Assembly (NCBI RefSeq): GCF_009602435.1
Contig: NZ_VZDQ01000023.1
Location: forward strand, 186,001 to 250,000
Length of the DNA: 64,000 nt
Origin: Sediminibacillus terrae
GTDB lineage: Bacteria > Bacillota > Bacilli > Bacillales > Amphibacillaceae
Direction of reading: 5' to 3'
This document shows, one piece after another, positions 31,983 to 40,867 of the stretch. The position numbers and the translations under genes were made by a program. Each line of letters begins with the position of its first letter. Position 1 is the first letter of the stretch. A model generated the notes under the pieces. The model was not told the origin of the DNA, did not search any database, and saw only the letters and a program-made list of their open reading frames with translations.

Positions 31983-33161
31983 ATGGAGGAAGCGGTAATC
32001 GTCAGTGCGAAACGGACGCCGATCGGTGACTTTTGCGGTATGTTGAAGGATTATTCGGCAGTGGAACTGGGAACGGCTGCACTGAAGGGGGCAATCTCTG
32101 CTGGGGGGATGGAAGCCGGACTGATCGAAGAAGTAATTGGAGGACAAGTCTATCAAGCAGGCTGTAAGGGAAATACGGCCAGGCAAATTGCCCTTGCGGC
32201 AGGTTGTAGCGATGAAACCGTGGCGTTGACAATCAATCAGCAATGTCCGTCTTCATTACGGGCGGTCGAGATGATGGCGCAAAACATTATGCTAGGGAAA
32301 ATGGAAGTCGGAGCGGTTGTCGGATACGAAAGCATGACCAATGTTCCGCATTTGATCCAAGGAGCGCGAAGTGGATACAAATTAGGTGGCGGCAAGATTG
32401 TCGATGGGTTGCTGCATGATGCACTGATTGACGCGTTTAATGGGTATCATATGGGAATTACAGCGGAAAATTTAGCGCAGGAGTACGATATCAGTCGGGA
32501 AGAGCAAGACGTATTTGCGCTGCAAAGCCACGAGCGAGCCTGCCAGGCTGCATCTGCAGGACGTTTCACCGATGAAATCATCCCCTTGGAAATAAAAACA
32601 AAACAGGGTACTGTGCAAGTGGCAGAAGATGAACATCCGAATCCGGAAACCAGTTTGGAGCAGCTTGCAAAGCTGACGCCTGCCTTCAAGTCTGACGGAA
32701 CCGTGACAGCCGGCAATGCTTCCAGCTTGAACGACGGTGCGGCGGCCGTCATTGTGATGAGTAAATCAAAAGCAGAGCAGCTTGGTTTGCAGCCTTTGGC
32801 AAAGATCACAGCTTCCGCCTCAGCGGCTGTAAGTCCTGAAGTAATGGGAATCGGTGTCGTTCCTGCCGTGGAAAAAGCATTGAAGTTTGCCGGTCTCTAT
32901 CATGAAGCCATCGATTATTGGGAAATCAACGAAGCCTTTGCCGCTCAATTTTTGGCAGTCAATCGTGAGCTTAAACTGGATCTCGACAAGGTGAACGTGC
33001 ACGGTTCCGGCATTTCACTTGGGCACCCAGTAGGCTGTACCGGCGTGCGATTGCTCGTGTCACTATTGACCGTCATGGAACACCGTCAGCTAGAGAGAGG
33101 CTGTGCAACTTTATGTGCCGGCGGAGGTCCTGCAGCCGCCATGATCGTCGAGAGGTTCTAA
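31983..33161 (+). CDS. Acetyl-CoA acetyltransferase (thiolase)
   Basis: A 392-residue thiolase. The catalytic residues are all visible: Cys88 in INQQCPSS (acylated nucleophile), His348 in SLGHPVGC and Cys378 in ATLCAGGGP, at almost the same spacing as in biosynthetic thiolases. It joins two acetyl-CoA to acetoacetyl-CoA or performs the reverse, degradative reaction. NEAFAAQF is also conserved. It is a single gene with its own terminator and a cre-like box upstream, so it may be repressed in the presence of sugar. A role in fatty-acid or branched-chain metabolism cannot be told apart. Confidence 0.92.
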   Translation: MEEAVIVSAKRTPIGDFCGMLKDYSAVELGTAALKGAISAGGMEAGLIEEVIGGQVYQAGCKGNTARQIALAAGCSDETVALTINQQCPSSLRAVEMMAQNIMLGKMEVGAVVGYESMTNVPHLIQGARSGYKLGGGKIVDGLLHDALIDAFNGYHMGITAENLAQEYDISREEQDVFALQSHERACQAASAGRFTDEIIPLEIKTKQGTVQVAEDEHPNPETSLEQLAKLTPAFKSDGTVTAGNASSLNDGAAAVIVMSKSKAEQLGLQPLAKITASASAAVSPEVMGIGVVPAVEKALKFAGLYHEAIDYWEINEAFAAQFLAVNRELKLDLDKVNVHGSGISLGHPVGCTGVRLLVSLLTVMEHRQLERGCATLCAGGGPAAAMIVERF

Positions 33162-33176
33162 CAGACTATGTTCATT

Positions 33177-33214
33177 GGACACAAGCTTAGGAAAAAGGGC
33201 TTGTGTCCTTTTAT
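33177..33214 (+). terminator. Terminator of the thiolase gene
   Basis: GGACACAAGC (33177-33186) and GCTTGTGTCC (33199-33208) pair perfectly over 10 bp and are followed by TTTTATTT. Confidence 0.85.
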
Positions 33215-33290
33215 TTGGCATGCTTCAAAAGCATTTATTTCCGGTCGGAAGTCCCGTTTTGAAATATCATAACACTATTTAAATAAAATA

Positions 33291-33319
33291 TTGACAAAAA
33301 AATTCAACGCTTATATAAT
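33291..33319 (+). promoter_or_regulatory. Sigma-A promoter of the MurNAc salvage operon
   Basis: TTGACA (33291-33296) and TATAAT (33314-33319) are separated by exactly 17 bases, the consensus layout. It lies 28 bases before the kinase start. Confidence 0.85.
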
Positions 33320-33347
33320 GAAAGCAACTTAATCATGGAGGATTCCT

Positions 33348-34307
33348 ATGCCTTTTGTTATTGGAATAGATGGTGGAGGAACAAAAACTACCTGCTTGGT
33401 AAAAAAAGCAGGGAGCAAGCAACAAGAGATTGCGAGATTTCAAGGACCGGGTACGAACCCGCATGTGGTGGGATTTGAAACGGCTGCTGCCAGGATCGGT
33501 GAGCTTATCAGAGGTGGACTCGAAGCGGTAAATGTGAACAGAGAAGAAGTTGCGGCTGTTTGCTGCGGTCTTGCAGGTGTCGGGAGAAATTCCGAGGAAC
33601 AAAGGATGCAGAAATTAATATCCGATACGTTGGATTCACTTGAGATTTCCGAATATTGTGAATTAAATGTCTGTTCGGATTCCTATATAGCCCTGCGGGG
33701 AGCACTTCAGCCGGGGACGGATGAGGGAATTCTCGTCATATCGGGCACAGGGTCAAATGCCCTTGCTTTGACGAGCTCCGGAAGGCTGACGAAGAGTGGA
33801 GGCTGGGGCCATATACTCGGAGATGAAGGCAGCGGTTATTTTATCGGGATGAAGGCTCTAAATTATATGACACGGGCATATGATGGCAGAGACAAGGCTA
33901 CGATGCTGACCAGCTTGATTCTAAAACAACTTCAGCTGGAAAAAGCAGAAGATCTTATCGCATATATATATGGCGAGCGACCAGAAAAACGGGAAATTGC
34001 AAGTTTGGCAAGACAAGTCATGGAAGCTGCTGAACACCATGACGAGGCGGCTGAAAACATACTACGCCAGGCGTCGGAAGAGCTGCTTGCACACGTTGAA
34101 AGCCTGTTCCGGAAAAACCCGGAGTTTACTGAACAAACGGTAGTGACCGCTGCTGGATCCATTTTTTCGTATTCTAAACTAGTAAAGGAAACCTTTATCA
34201 ACGGACTGAGGCAGTGGAATCTGGGAATCTATCAGGAAGCATATCAAAGTCCGGCTTTCGGTGCGGCGCTTGTCGCCGAAGAGCTGGCACACCCATCTAA
34301 ACAGTAG
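33348..34307 (+). CDS. murK: N-acetylglucosamine/N-acetylmuramate kinase (BadF/BadG family, MurK-like)
   Basis: A 319-residue ASKHA-fold sugar kinase. The phosphate-1 motif is GIDGGGTKTTCLV at the N-terminus; ILVISGTGSNALAL (phosphate-2 type) and WGHILGDEGSGYFIG mark the family that includes GlcNAc kinase and clostridial MurK. MurK phosphorylates MurNAc and GlcNAc after non-phosphorylating import. The next gene encodes MurQ and an ABC importer follows, so MurNAc is the likely main substrate. It stands first in the operon behind a consensus promoter, with a TGGAGGA ribosome site. Confidence 0.82.
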   Translation: MPFVIGIDGGGTKTTCLVKKAGSKQQEIARFQGPGTNPHVVGFETAAARIGELIRGGLEAVNVNREEVAAVCCGLAGVGRNSEEQRMQKLISDTLDSLEISEYCELNVCSDSYIALRGALQPGTDEGILVISGTGSNALALTSSGRLTKSGGWGHILGDEGSGYFIGMKALNYMTRAYDGRDKATMLTSLILKQLQLEKAEDLIAYIYGERPEKREIASLARQVMEAAEHHDEAAENILRQASEELLAHVESLFRKNPEFTEQTVVTAAGSIFSYSKLVKETFINGLRQWNLGIYQEAYQSPAFGAALVAEELAHPSKQ

Positions 34308-34319
34308 GGGGACGAATAA

Positions 34320-35237
34320 ATGGAGTTGGCAAGCCTAGTAACTGAACAGCGAAATAAAAACAGCATGAAGCTGGATCAAATGTCGACAATCGAAATCCTG
34401 CAAACCATCAATCAGGAAGATAAAAAGGTTGCTGAAGCAGTCGAACATGTCCTGCCGGATATCGAGGTGGCTATCGAGCATATTTATCAAGCATTTTCAA
34501 AAGGCGGACGCCTTTTTTATTGCGGAGCAGGGACGAGCGGGAGGCTTGGTTTTCTCGATGCCTCTGAATGTCCGCCGACCTTTATGACCCCGCCGGAAAT
34601 GGTTCAAACCGTGATGGCAGGAGGGAGCCAGGCTGTCAGCAAAGCGCTGGAAGGCTCTGAGGATAATGAACAGCAGGGTGCGAAAGACTTGCAGGCACGG
34701 CACCTTACCGCTGACGATGTGGTAATAGGCATCACTGCAAGCGGTCGAACGCCATACCCGATTGGGGCTTTGAAGTATGCAAGGGAAGTGGGCGCGTACA
34801 CGGTCGCTCTTTCCTGCAATGAGCAGTCTGCCATCAGCAGCCATGCAGACTGCAGTATCGAAGTAATCGTCGGGCCGGAAGTGCTTACAGGTTCTACGAG
34901 GCTGAAAGCAGGAACCGCCCATAAAATGATCCTCAATATGATTAGTACCACAGCCATGATCAAGCTTGGCAAGGTGCAGGAAAATTTGATGGTCGATGTC
35001 CATGCCAGCAACTACAAACTGATGGAACGGGCAAAACGGATCATAATGGAACTGACCGATATATCGTATCAAGCGGCGGAAGAGGCGCTGGAAGCAGCAA
35101 ACAGACAAGTGAAGCCGGCCATTGTGATGGTGGAGTCCGAGGTTACATACGAGGAAGCCAAACAGGCTATCAAAGAAAGCAAGGGGTATGTCAGAGAAGC
35201 GATTGATTACGCCAACGAGCATTACACGCAAGCGTAA
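34320..35237 (+). CDS. murQ: N-acetylmuramic acid 6-phosphate etherase MurQ
   Basis: A 305-residue SIS-domain enzyme that splits the lactyl ether of MurNAc-6-phosphate to give GlcNAc-6-phosphate and D-lactate. Glu83 in DASECPP and Glu114 in ALEGSEDN correspond in position to the two catalytic glutamates of the E. coli enzyme. [10 protein letters not shown] and SLV-type SIS phosphate-binding motifs are present ([14 protein letters not shown]). The C-terminal UBA-like helical part follows. It starts 12 bases after the kinase stop, with an AGGGGGA site. Confidence 0.95.
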   Translation: MELASLVTEQRNKNSMKLDQMSTIEILQTINQEDKKVAEAVEHVLPDIEVAIEHIYQAFSKGGRLFYCGAGTSGRLGFLDASECPPTFMTPPEMVQTVMAGGSQAVSKALEGSEDNEQQGAKDLQARHLTADDVVIGITASGRTPYPIGALKYAREVGAYTVALSCNEQSAISSHADCSIEVIVGPEVLTGSTRLKAGTAHKMILNMISTTAMIKLGKVQENLMVDVHASNYKLMERAKRIIMELTDISYQAAEEALEAANRQVKPAIVMVESEVTYEEAKQAIKESKGYVREAIDYANEHYTQA

Positions 35238-35317
35238 AAGGGGTTGAAACGACGTCTGTGGCCACAGGCTGTGGATGTGTTTCTCATAAATCAATTTTTC
35301 ACAAAGGGGGATTTTGT

Positions 35318-36700
35318 TTGAAAAAGTGGAGGAAAGGTCCTGTTGGATTGTTGTGGGCTGCCATTCTGATTCTTGGATTGATGCTGGCAGGCTGTGCACC
35401 TGGAGCCAGCGGCGGGGATGAAGCAGAAGGCGGCCAGTCGGAGGATACGGGTGACACTTCCGATGGCGGAGATGACAGTGGCGATAGCAGTGGAGAAATC
35501 TCCGGCGAACTGGAGATTCAGTACTTTGTCGGAGGATACGGCGATTCCTGGTGGAAAGAAGTTATCGGGGACTTCCAGGAAGAGTATCCGGATGTGACGA
35601 TTACCGAGCACGCCGGACCGAACATCAACGAAGAGATGCGTTCACGCTGGGTATCGGATGATCCACCGGATGTTGTCTATATCGACGGTGCCGGTTCCAG
35701 TGAAACACAGATGGTGGAAGATGGCCAGCTGATGAATCTTACAGACTGGGTGAATGAAATGGAAGTAGACGGTTCGCCGTTGCTGGACAACCTGATTGTC
35801 GAGCCGGCCGATTATGATGGCGACATATACAGCTTGCCGCTTGTATTCGATACGTGGGGAACTTGGTATGATCGCGCATGGTTCGAAGAAGAAGGATTTG
35901 AAGTACCGGAAAACTTCGACAGCTTCATGGATTCCATGGCAACGATCAATGACAAGGAAGGCATCGCGCCATTTGTGACGACTGGTCAATATCCATACTA
36001 CTTCCTGCGCGGCATGCTTTATCCGGCATTCGCAGCTGCGGGCGGTGAAGAATTGCTTGCCAGCGTCATTGATGGGGAGGAAGGTGCCTGGACTAGTGAG
36101 CCGGTGCTGGAAGTCATGAAAAAAGTAGAAAAGATGCAAGAAGCGGGTTACATCGATCCAGGTTTCGGTGCGTTGAACCATACGCAATCGCAAATGAACT
36201 TTTTACTTCATGATAACGCATTCATTCCGGTAGGTTTCTGGTTACCGAATGAAATGGCCAATGATGTTCCGGACGGTTTCGAATTCGGCTTTATTCCGTC
36301 TCCAATGCAAGATGCAGGGGATCCTTTTGCCATCGTTCCGGATTTGCGTCCGCTGGCAATCGCTGAAAAGGCAGAGAACCCAGAAGCAGCAAAAGCGTTT
36401 GTCGAGTTTGTCTACAATCGTGAATATGCAACCTTGTTCTCCGAGCATACCGGTGCGATCATGAACATGACAAATGTTGATTTGACAGGCAATGAGAATG
36501 TTCCGCCATACTTGACGGAAGCAAACGAAATGATCAACGATCCTGAGCAGGTGCAAATTTATAACAAGCCGCATCCAATGAGCTCAGACTTGGAAACACC
36601 GATCGGGGATGCGCTCACTTCATTGATGCTAGGAAACATCACAGCAGAGGAATTCGTCGAGAAAGCGGAAGCGGCAGCAGCCGAGTATCGTGGTGAATAA
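35318..36700 (+). CDS. ABC sugar-binding lipoprotein of the MurNAc salvage operon
   Basis: A 460-residue carbohydrate-binding protein (family 1 type). The lipoprotein signal ends at LMLAGC with Cys26 and is followed by an acidic Gly/Ser/Asp tether; the mature domain starts at LEIQYFVGGYGDSW. It starts with TTG at 35318, seven bases after AAAGGGGG. The longer frame from 35258 has no ribosome site and would put extra residues before the signal peptide. Given murQ upstream, it probably binds MurNAc, MurNAc-GlcNAc or a muropeptide fragment. A 12-bp palindrome CTGTGGCCACAG lies in the upstream gap. Confidence 0.85.
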   Translation: MKKWRKGPVGLLWAAILILGLMLAGCAPGASGGDEAEGGQSEDTGDTSDGGDDSGDSSGEISGELEIQYFVGGYGDSWWKEVIGDFQEEYPDVTITEHAGPNINEEMRSRWVSDDPPDVVYIDGAGSSETQMVEDGQLMNLTDWVNEMEVDGSPLLDNLIVEPADYDGDIYSLPLVFDTWGTWYDRAWFEEEGFEVPENFDSFMDSMATINDKEGIAPFVTTGQYPYYFLRGMLYPAFAAAGGEELLASVIDGEEGAWTSEPVLEVMKKVEKMQEAGYIDPGFGALNHTQSQMNFLLHDNAFIPVGFWLPNEMANDVPDGFEFGFIPSPMQDAGDPFAIVPDLRPLAIAEKAENPEAAKAFVEFVYNREYATLFSEHTGAIMNMTNVDLTGNENVPPYLTEANEMINDPEQVQIYNKPHPMSSDLETPIGDALTSLMLGNITAEEFVEKAEAAAAEYRGE

Positions 36701-36717
36701 CCTAAGTAATTGAAATG

Positions 36718-36766
36718 ATTGGAATGTAAAGGCAAAGTATGAGTCTTTGCATTCCAATTTTCTTTT
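36718..36766 (+). promoter_or_regulatory. Hairpin between the binding-protein and permease genes
   Basis: ATTGGAAT and GCAAAG on the left pair with CTTTGC and ATTCCAAT on the right, leaving a small bulge; TTTTCTTTT follows. It may be a leaky terminator that lowers permease relative to binding-protein message, like the hairpin at 7630. Confidence 0.65.
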
Positions 36767-36892
36767 ATGATGGCCTGATTGCGGGGTCATATCATGGAGC
36801 TGGCAAGGCTCCGCCAAAAAAACAAGATAAGATTGGATGATAAATGGGAGTGCTCCGGAGAAAAAATCTACAAAGCTGAAAAGGGTGATACC

Positions 36893-37786
36893 ATGGTTCA
36901 ATCAAAAAAACAGAAGTACCTGTTCCTGGCTTTTTGTCTAGTACCGACTATGATCATGTTTTCCATTTTTACGTTATATCCATTGTTTAATGGCCTTTAT
37001 TATTCACTGTTTTCCTGGTCTGGCTCCTCCTCGGCGGCAGAGTTCACCGGGCTGAGCAACTATGTCAAGCTGTTCAACGATTCTATCATTCCGCGCACGA
37101 TTTTCCATGATTACTTTTTAGTCGTCACGAAGGTGTTCGGCATCATGATTTTGGCCACTTTTTTTGCAGTCGCACTGACACAGCTGCGGATTAAAGAGGC
37201 ACCTTTTTACCGGATTGTCTTTTTCTTTCCGAATATCATGTCAGTCGTCGTCATCGGTATTCTATGGTCGTTTATCTACAACCCAAGCTTGGGCCTGATC
37301 AATTCCGGTCTGGAATTGGTCGGACTGGACAGTTGGACACGGCCATGGCTTGGAAGTGAAGACTGGGCCTTGCCTAGTCTCGTGCTGCCATCGGTCTGGG
37401 CAGGGATAGGCTTGTTTATGCTGATGCTCATGGGGGGTATCTCCAATGTCTCGAAAAGCTATTATGAAGCAGCTGAAATCGACGGTGCTACGGAATGGCA
37501 GCAATTTTGGAAAGTGACATTGCCGTTGATCTGGCCGCAAATTAAAATTTCGATTCTGTACATAGTCATTACGACTTTGAACGGTTCGTTTATCATCGTT
37601 CAGGTAATGACGGGTGGAGGTCCGAATAATTCGACGCATGTGATGGGATCTTACCTATATCAACAGGCCTTCCAGCAATATAATTTCGGTTATGGTGCAA
37701 CCATCGGCGTCATGATTTTAATCCTCTCCTTGATCACCGTGTTGATCATGCAGTTTTTCATGAGAAGAGAAAAAGTAGAGTACTAA
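36893..37786 (+). CDS. ABC sugar transporter permease (MalF/UgpA type)
   Basis: A 297-residue permease with six membrane helices. The EAA loop YYEAAEIDGATEWQQFWKV contacts the ATPase. The first helix starts at LFLAFCLVPTMIMFSIF. I chose the ATG at 36893 after AAAAGGGTG; an upstream in-frame extension from 36779 carries charged, non-family-like sequence and overlaps the hairpin gap. It is the first of two permeases in the MurNAc salvage operon. No ATPase is encoded, so an MsmX-like shared ATPase is expected. Confidence 0.88.
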   Translation: MVQSKKQKYLFLAFCLVPTMIMFSIFTLYPLFNGLYYSLFSWSGSSSAAEFTGLSNYVKLFNDSIIPRTIFHDYFLVVTKVFGIMILATFFAVALTQLRIKEAPFYRIVFFFPNIMSVVVIGILWSFIYNPSLGLINSGLELVGLDSWTRPWLGSEDWALPSLVLPSVWAGIGLFMLMLMGGISNVSKSYYEAAEIDGATEWQQFWKVTLPLIWPQIKISILYIVITTLNGSFIIVQVMTGGGPNNSTHVMGSYLYQQAFQQYNFGYGATIGVMILILSLITVLIMQFFMRREKVEY

Positions 37787-37845
37787 CCCAACAGAGTTTC
37801 TGACAGGAAGCTTTCGGATTATTACGAGAAAAGGAGAGAGAACCT

Positions 37846-38676
37846 TTGAAGAAGTCATTATCGCGAATCGTGATCCGACTGCCGCTTATTTTATGGGCGA
37901 TTGCAGTCATTTATCCGATACTTTGGATGTTCATCGGGGCATTTAAATCGAATGCAGAAATTTATGCCAACCCTTGGGGGCTGCCTCACGTATTCAACTT
38001 TCAAAACTTTTCCCAGGCATGGAATGAATACAATATCGATACGAGTGTGTTCAATAGTTTGATTGTCACCGTAGTTGGCGCTTTGTTGACGCTTATCATG
38101 GCGATTCCCACTGCATACGCGCTGGAACGGATTGTTTTCAAAGGGAATCGTTTTTTATTCACGCTGTATATTTCGGCCATGATGATTCCGACTGTGTTAG
38201 GCTGGATTCCGTTGTTTTTCTTGTTGATGCAGTTGAATTTGCTGGATAATATTTTCGGGTTGTCGATTGTGTATGCTGTCAGTCAGCTTCCGTTCAGTAT
38301 CTTTGTCCTTACCAGTTTTATGGGGACTATTCCCAAGGCACTGGAAGAATCTGCGGCAATGGACGGACTGTCCCCTTATGGTGTACTATGGAAAATCATT
38401 ACCCCTCTTTCGATGACGGGAATTATCACCGTTACCATCATGAATGCCATTCAATTTTGGAATGAGTATTTCATGGCATTGATATTTCTGCAAAGCGAGG
38501 AGAACTATACCCTGGCGCTGGCAATCGATTATATCAGCAATGAAGCGGAGTACACCAATGCCTGGGGTACACTGTTCGCCAGTCTTGCCATCGCGATTAT
38601 CCCGGTCATCGTGTTGTATGCGATTTTCCAACGCCGGATTTCGAAAGGCATGACAGAAGGCGCAATCAAGGGGTAA
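37846..38676 (+). CDS. ABC sugar transporter permease (MalG type)
   Basis: A 276-residue permease partner. It has six helices, the EAA loop ALEESAAMDGLSPYGVLWK and the family ending QRRISKGMTEGAIKG. The start is TTG at 37846 with AAAGGAGAGAG upstream. A gap of 59 bases separates it from the first permease and 27 bases from the regulator gene. Confidence 0.88.
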   Translation: MKKSLSRIVIRLPLILWAIAVIYPILWMFIGAFKSNAEIYANPWGLPHVFNFQNFSQAWNEYNIDTSVFNSLIVTVVGALLTLIMAIPTAYALERIVFKGNRFLFTLYISAMMIPTVLGWIPLFFLLMQLNLLDNIFGLSIVYAVSQLPFSIFVLTSFMGTIPKALEESAAMDGLSPYGVLWKIITPLSMTGIITVTIMNAIQFWNEYFMALIFLQSEENYTLALAIDYISNEAEYTNAWGTLFASLAIAIIPVIVLYAIFQRRISKGMTEGAIKG

Positions 38677-38703
38677 CGAAACCGGTACACAAAAAGGATG
38701 AGA

Positions 38704-39588
38704 ATGGTGAAAGAAAAAAATATGCTGACGTCCTTGTCTGGAGGGCTGGCGATGCTGAATGAAGTGAAGCACAAGCTGCCTCCATCGGAACGGAAAATAG
38801 CAGTTTTCATTTTAGAACAACCACATGAAGCGATTCACTGTACAGCGGCAGAACTGGGAGAAAGGAGCTCCACCAGCAGCGCTGCCGTCATCCGCCTCTG
38901 TAAATCCCTCGGTTTAAAGGGGTTTCAGGAACTGAAGCTTCGGATTACCGGCGACTTGCAGAAATCGCCGGATATTCAGTACAGGGATATTCATCCCGGA
39001 GAGTCTCCGGAATCGATTGTCGATAAAGTGACCAACAATAGTCTGCAGGCCATCAAAGAAACGACGGAATTCGTCAACTACGAAACGTTGGAAAAAGCGG
39101 TGTCAGCCTTGAAGAATGCCGGGAAAATACATTTTTTCGGTGTCGGCGCCTCGGGGATCATCGCGCAGGACGCCCAGCAAAAGTTTTTGCGGATGAACAA
39201 AGCGACCTCGGCCTTTACCGATATCCATAATGCGGCCATGTACATTGCCAATGTGAATCAAAACGACGTTGTTTTCGGTATTTCTTTTTCCGGAGAAACG
39301 ATGGAAACAGCGAAAATGATGGAACTGGCCAAGCAAAAGGGAGCTGTCACCATCAGTTTGACCAGGTATGGAAGTTCGCCGGTTGCAGAGCACGCGGACA
39401 TCAATTTGTACATTTCTGCATCAAGGGAGGTCCCGGCCCCGTTCCGCAGCGGTGCGACTTCTTCACGCCTGGCCCAGCTTCATATGATCGATATTTTATT
39501 TGTCAGTGTGGTGACAGATCAATATGACAAAGCAGCGGAATACTTTCAGGAAATCAGTACAGCGATGAATTTTTTGAAACAGCATTAG
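38704..39588 (+). CDS. murR: RpiR-family regulator, MurR-like
   Basis: A 294-residue regulator. The N-terminal RpiR winged helix (about 15-90) includes ERKIAVFILEQP and STSSAAVIRLCKSLGLKGFQELK; a SIS sugar-phosphate domain follows (about 115-265) with FFGVGASGIIA and FGISFSGETMET. MurR proteins sense MurNAc-6-phosphate and repress MurNAc genes; its place at the end of the murK-murQ-ABC operon supports this. The start is uncertain: ATG at 38698, ATG at 38704 and GTG at 38707 are all in frame; spacing from AAGGA favours 38704. A terminator follows. Confidence 0.82.
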   Translation: MVKEKNMLTSLSGGLAMLNEVKHKLPPSERKIAVFILEQPHEAIHCTAAELGERSSTSSAAVIRLCKSLGLKGFQELKLRITGDLQKSPDIQYRDIHPGESPESIVDKVTNNSLQAIKETTEFVNYETLEKAVSALKNAGKIHFFGVGASGIIAQDAQQKFLRMNKATSAFTDIHNAAMYIANVNQNDVVFGISFSGETMETAKMMELAKQKGAVTISLTRYGSSPVAEHADINLYISASREVPAPFRSGATSSRLAQLHMIDILFVSVVTDQYDKAAEYFQEISTAMNFLKQH

Positions 39589-39611
39589 CTGCTCTTCCTC
39601 TTCTAAAAGAA

Positions 39612-39637
39612 AGTCCTTCATGTGAAGGGCTTTTTTA
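39612..39637 (+). terminator. Terminator of the MurNAc salvage operon
   Basis: AGTCCTTCA (39612-39620) pairs with TGAAGGGCT (39623-39631), including one G-T pair, over a two-base loop; six T follow. Confidence 0.75.
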
Positions 39638-39684
39638 AATTGCGTGATTATAGGCATTATAGAACATTGTCTTCAATCTTAGCT

Positions 39685-39698
39685 GGGGGACTGTCCCC
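39685..39698. repeat. GGGGACTGTCCCC palindrome
   Basis: A single copy (39686-39698) of the dispersed palindrome in the gap between murR and the DeoR-type gene. Confidence 0.55.
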
Positions 39699-39789
39699 TT
39701 ATAAACTAATTTATTCATGAGGGGGATAATATCTGTTATGATTATACTAGACAATGAAACGCTTACTTTTCGATGTGGGAGGAGGCTTC

Positions 39790-39897
39790 ATGAAATGTAG
39801 AATAGAAACTGGCATCTGTGGAATCGGTTGCTATTTGCTTTGCCTAATTTTCGTTCTCTTTCTCTTTCCTTCCCATTACACACATCCTTTTATTTGA
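39790..39897 (+). CDS. Possible 35-residue hydrophobic, cysteine-rich peptide
   Basis: A short frame starts at an ATG four bases after GGGAGGAGG, a very strong ribosome site in an otherwise non-coding gap. It encodes a peptide with Cys at positions 3, 10, 14 and 18 and a hydrophobic stretch CYLLCLIFVLFLF, i.e. one likely membrane helix. A TATACT lies about 45 bases upstream. No relative is known to me. It could be a small membrane peptide, a leader peptide for the downstream regulator, or chance. The gap of 39589-40030 otherwise holds the terminator, a palindrome and the DeoR promoter. Confidence 0.3.
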   Translation: MKCRIETGICGIGCYLLCLIFVLFLFPSHYTHPFI

Positions 39898-39928
39898 AGC
39901 AGCTGATCAAGTGATTTTAAAAACCACA

Positions 39929-39986
39929 AAATAATCCACAATAAACAACATCATATTGTTGAATTTTTGTTGGTTTTAGATATAAT
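39929..39986 (+). promoter_or_regulatory. Promoter and operator of the DeoR-type regulator gene
   Basis: TTGAAT (39959-39964) and TATAAT (39981-39986) have a 16-base spacer. The upstream AAATAATCCACAA (39929-39941) is identical to 40913-40925 in front of the next operon, and CAACATCATATTGTTG (39946-39961) is an inverted repeat touching the -35. I infer autoregulation by the DeoR-type protein. Confidence 0.65.
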
Positions 39987-40030
39987 ATAGTTGGGATTAT
40001 TAATAAAATACAAACCAAAGGTTGGGTAAA

Positions 40031-40834
40031 ATGTTCGATTATACAGAAGATATGAAAGAAAAGTTGTCCTTCTTTAATGAAAGACAACAAAAAATCACTG
40101 AAATGGTAGATAAAAGCGGCTCATTAAGAGTTGCCGATTTGAGTAAACAATTTAATGTCAGTGAGGAAACAATTAGACGTGACTTTGAAAAGTTAGAAGC
40201 ACAGGGATTGTTAAACAGGATTCATGGGGGAGCAGTTAGAATAGAACAAAAGTCGGAAATACCGATTCCAAAGCGAAGAGCTAAAAATATTGAGGAAAAA
40301 GAAATGATTGCGGCTAAGGCGGCTTCTTATGTAGAAGATGGGGATATTATAGCGATGGACGCTAGTACAACGACTTTAATTATGACCAAGTATATAAAAG
40401 GAAAAAGTCTGACTGTAATAACTAATTCGATCGGCGTTTCTTTGGAATTTGCACAAGAAAGTGATATAAGAGTAATTCTTATTGGTGGTTATCTTGCTGA
40501 AAGTTCCATGTCGTTGGTAGGTAACTTTGCTGAAAGAGTAATTCAGGATTATCATGTTGATAAATTCTTTTTTTCGTGTTTAGGAGTGGATTTCAAAAGA
40601 GGCGTCAGTGAGATCCATGAAGACCAGGCCCTTGTGAAAAAGCAGCTGATTTCCATCTCAGAGGAGCTATTTTTATTGGCTGATTATAGTAAATTCGGAG
40701 AAAAATCCCTGTTTCGTTTATGTGATATAACAGAGGCTGATTATTTAATCACAGATAATAAAGTTCCGATAAATACTATAAGAGAATTAAATAATCTGGG
40801 AGTAACCGGAATAGTTGGAGAGAAAAGCGATTAG
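40031..40834 (+). CDS. DeoR/GlpR-family sugar regulator
   Basis: A 267-residue DeoR-type repressor. The N-terminal helix-turn-helix has the family signature LRVADLSKQFNVSEETIRRD and LEAQGLLNRIHGGA; the C-terminal sensor domain includes DASTTTLIMTKYI and VITNSIGVSLEF, which bind a sugar phosphate. It precedes the rare-sugar operon that starts at 41078, and both units share an operator-like 13-mer. I chose the ATG at 40031 with AAAGGTTGGG upstream; the TTG at 40022 lies inside that site. A terminator overlaps the stop codon. Confidence 0.9.
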   Translation: MFDYTEDMKEKLSFFNERQQKITEMVDKSGSLRVADLSKQFNVSEETIRRDFEKLEAQGLLNRIHGGAVRIEQKSEIPIPKRRAKNIEEKEMIAAKAASYVEDGDIIAMDASTTTLIMTKYIKGKSLTVITNSIGVSLEFAQESDIRVILIGGYLAESSMSLVGNFAERVIQDYHVDKFFFSCLGVDFKRGVSEIHEDQALVKKQLISISEELFLLADYSKFGEKSLFRLCDITEADYLITDNKVPINTIRELNNLGVTGIVGEKSD

Positions 40835-40850
40835 CTTTTCTCTTTTTTTT
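40819..40850 (+). terminator. Terminator overlapping the DeoR-type stop codon
   Basis: AGAGAAAAGC (40819-40828) and GCTTTTCTCT (40834-40843) are perfectly complementary across a five-base loop and run into a long T tract. The TAG stop lies at 40832-40834, in the loop and first stem base, so the hairpin begins inside the coding region. Confidence 0.85.
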
Positions 40851-40867
40851 ACCTAATTTTGGTTTAA

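Noticed and set aside
35256-35267. CTGTGGCCACAG palindrome before the binding-protein gene, as a MurR operator
   Set aside because: A single copy, not seen at the murK promoter, so I could not support a regulatory role.
34497-35399. Long minus-strand open frame of about 300 codons opposite murQ
   Set aside because: It lies antisense to murQ, whose catalytic residues and ribosome site are clear, and its translation shows no family pattern.
39758-39771. GAAACGCTTAC as a cre box
   Set aside because: It is one base short of the consensus spacing on both strands.
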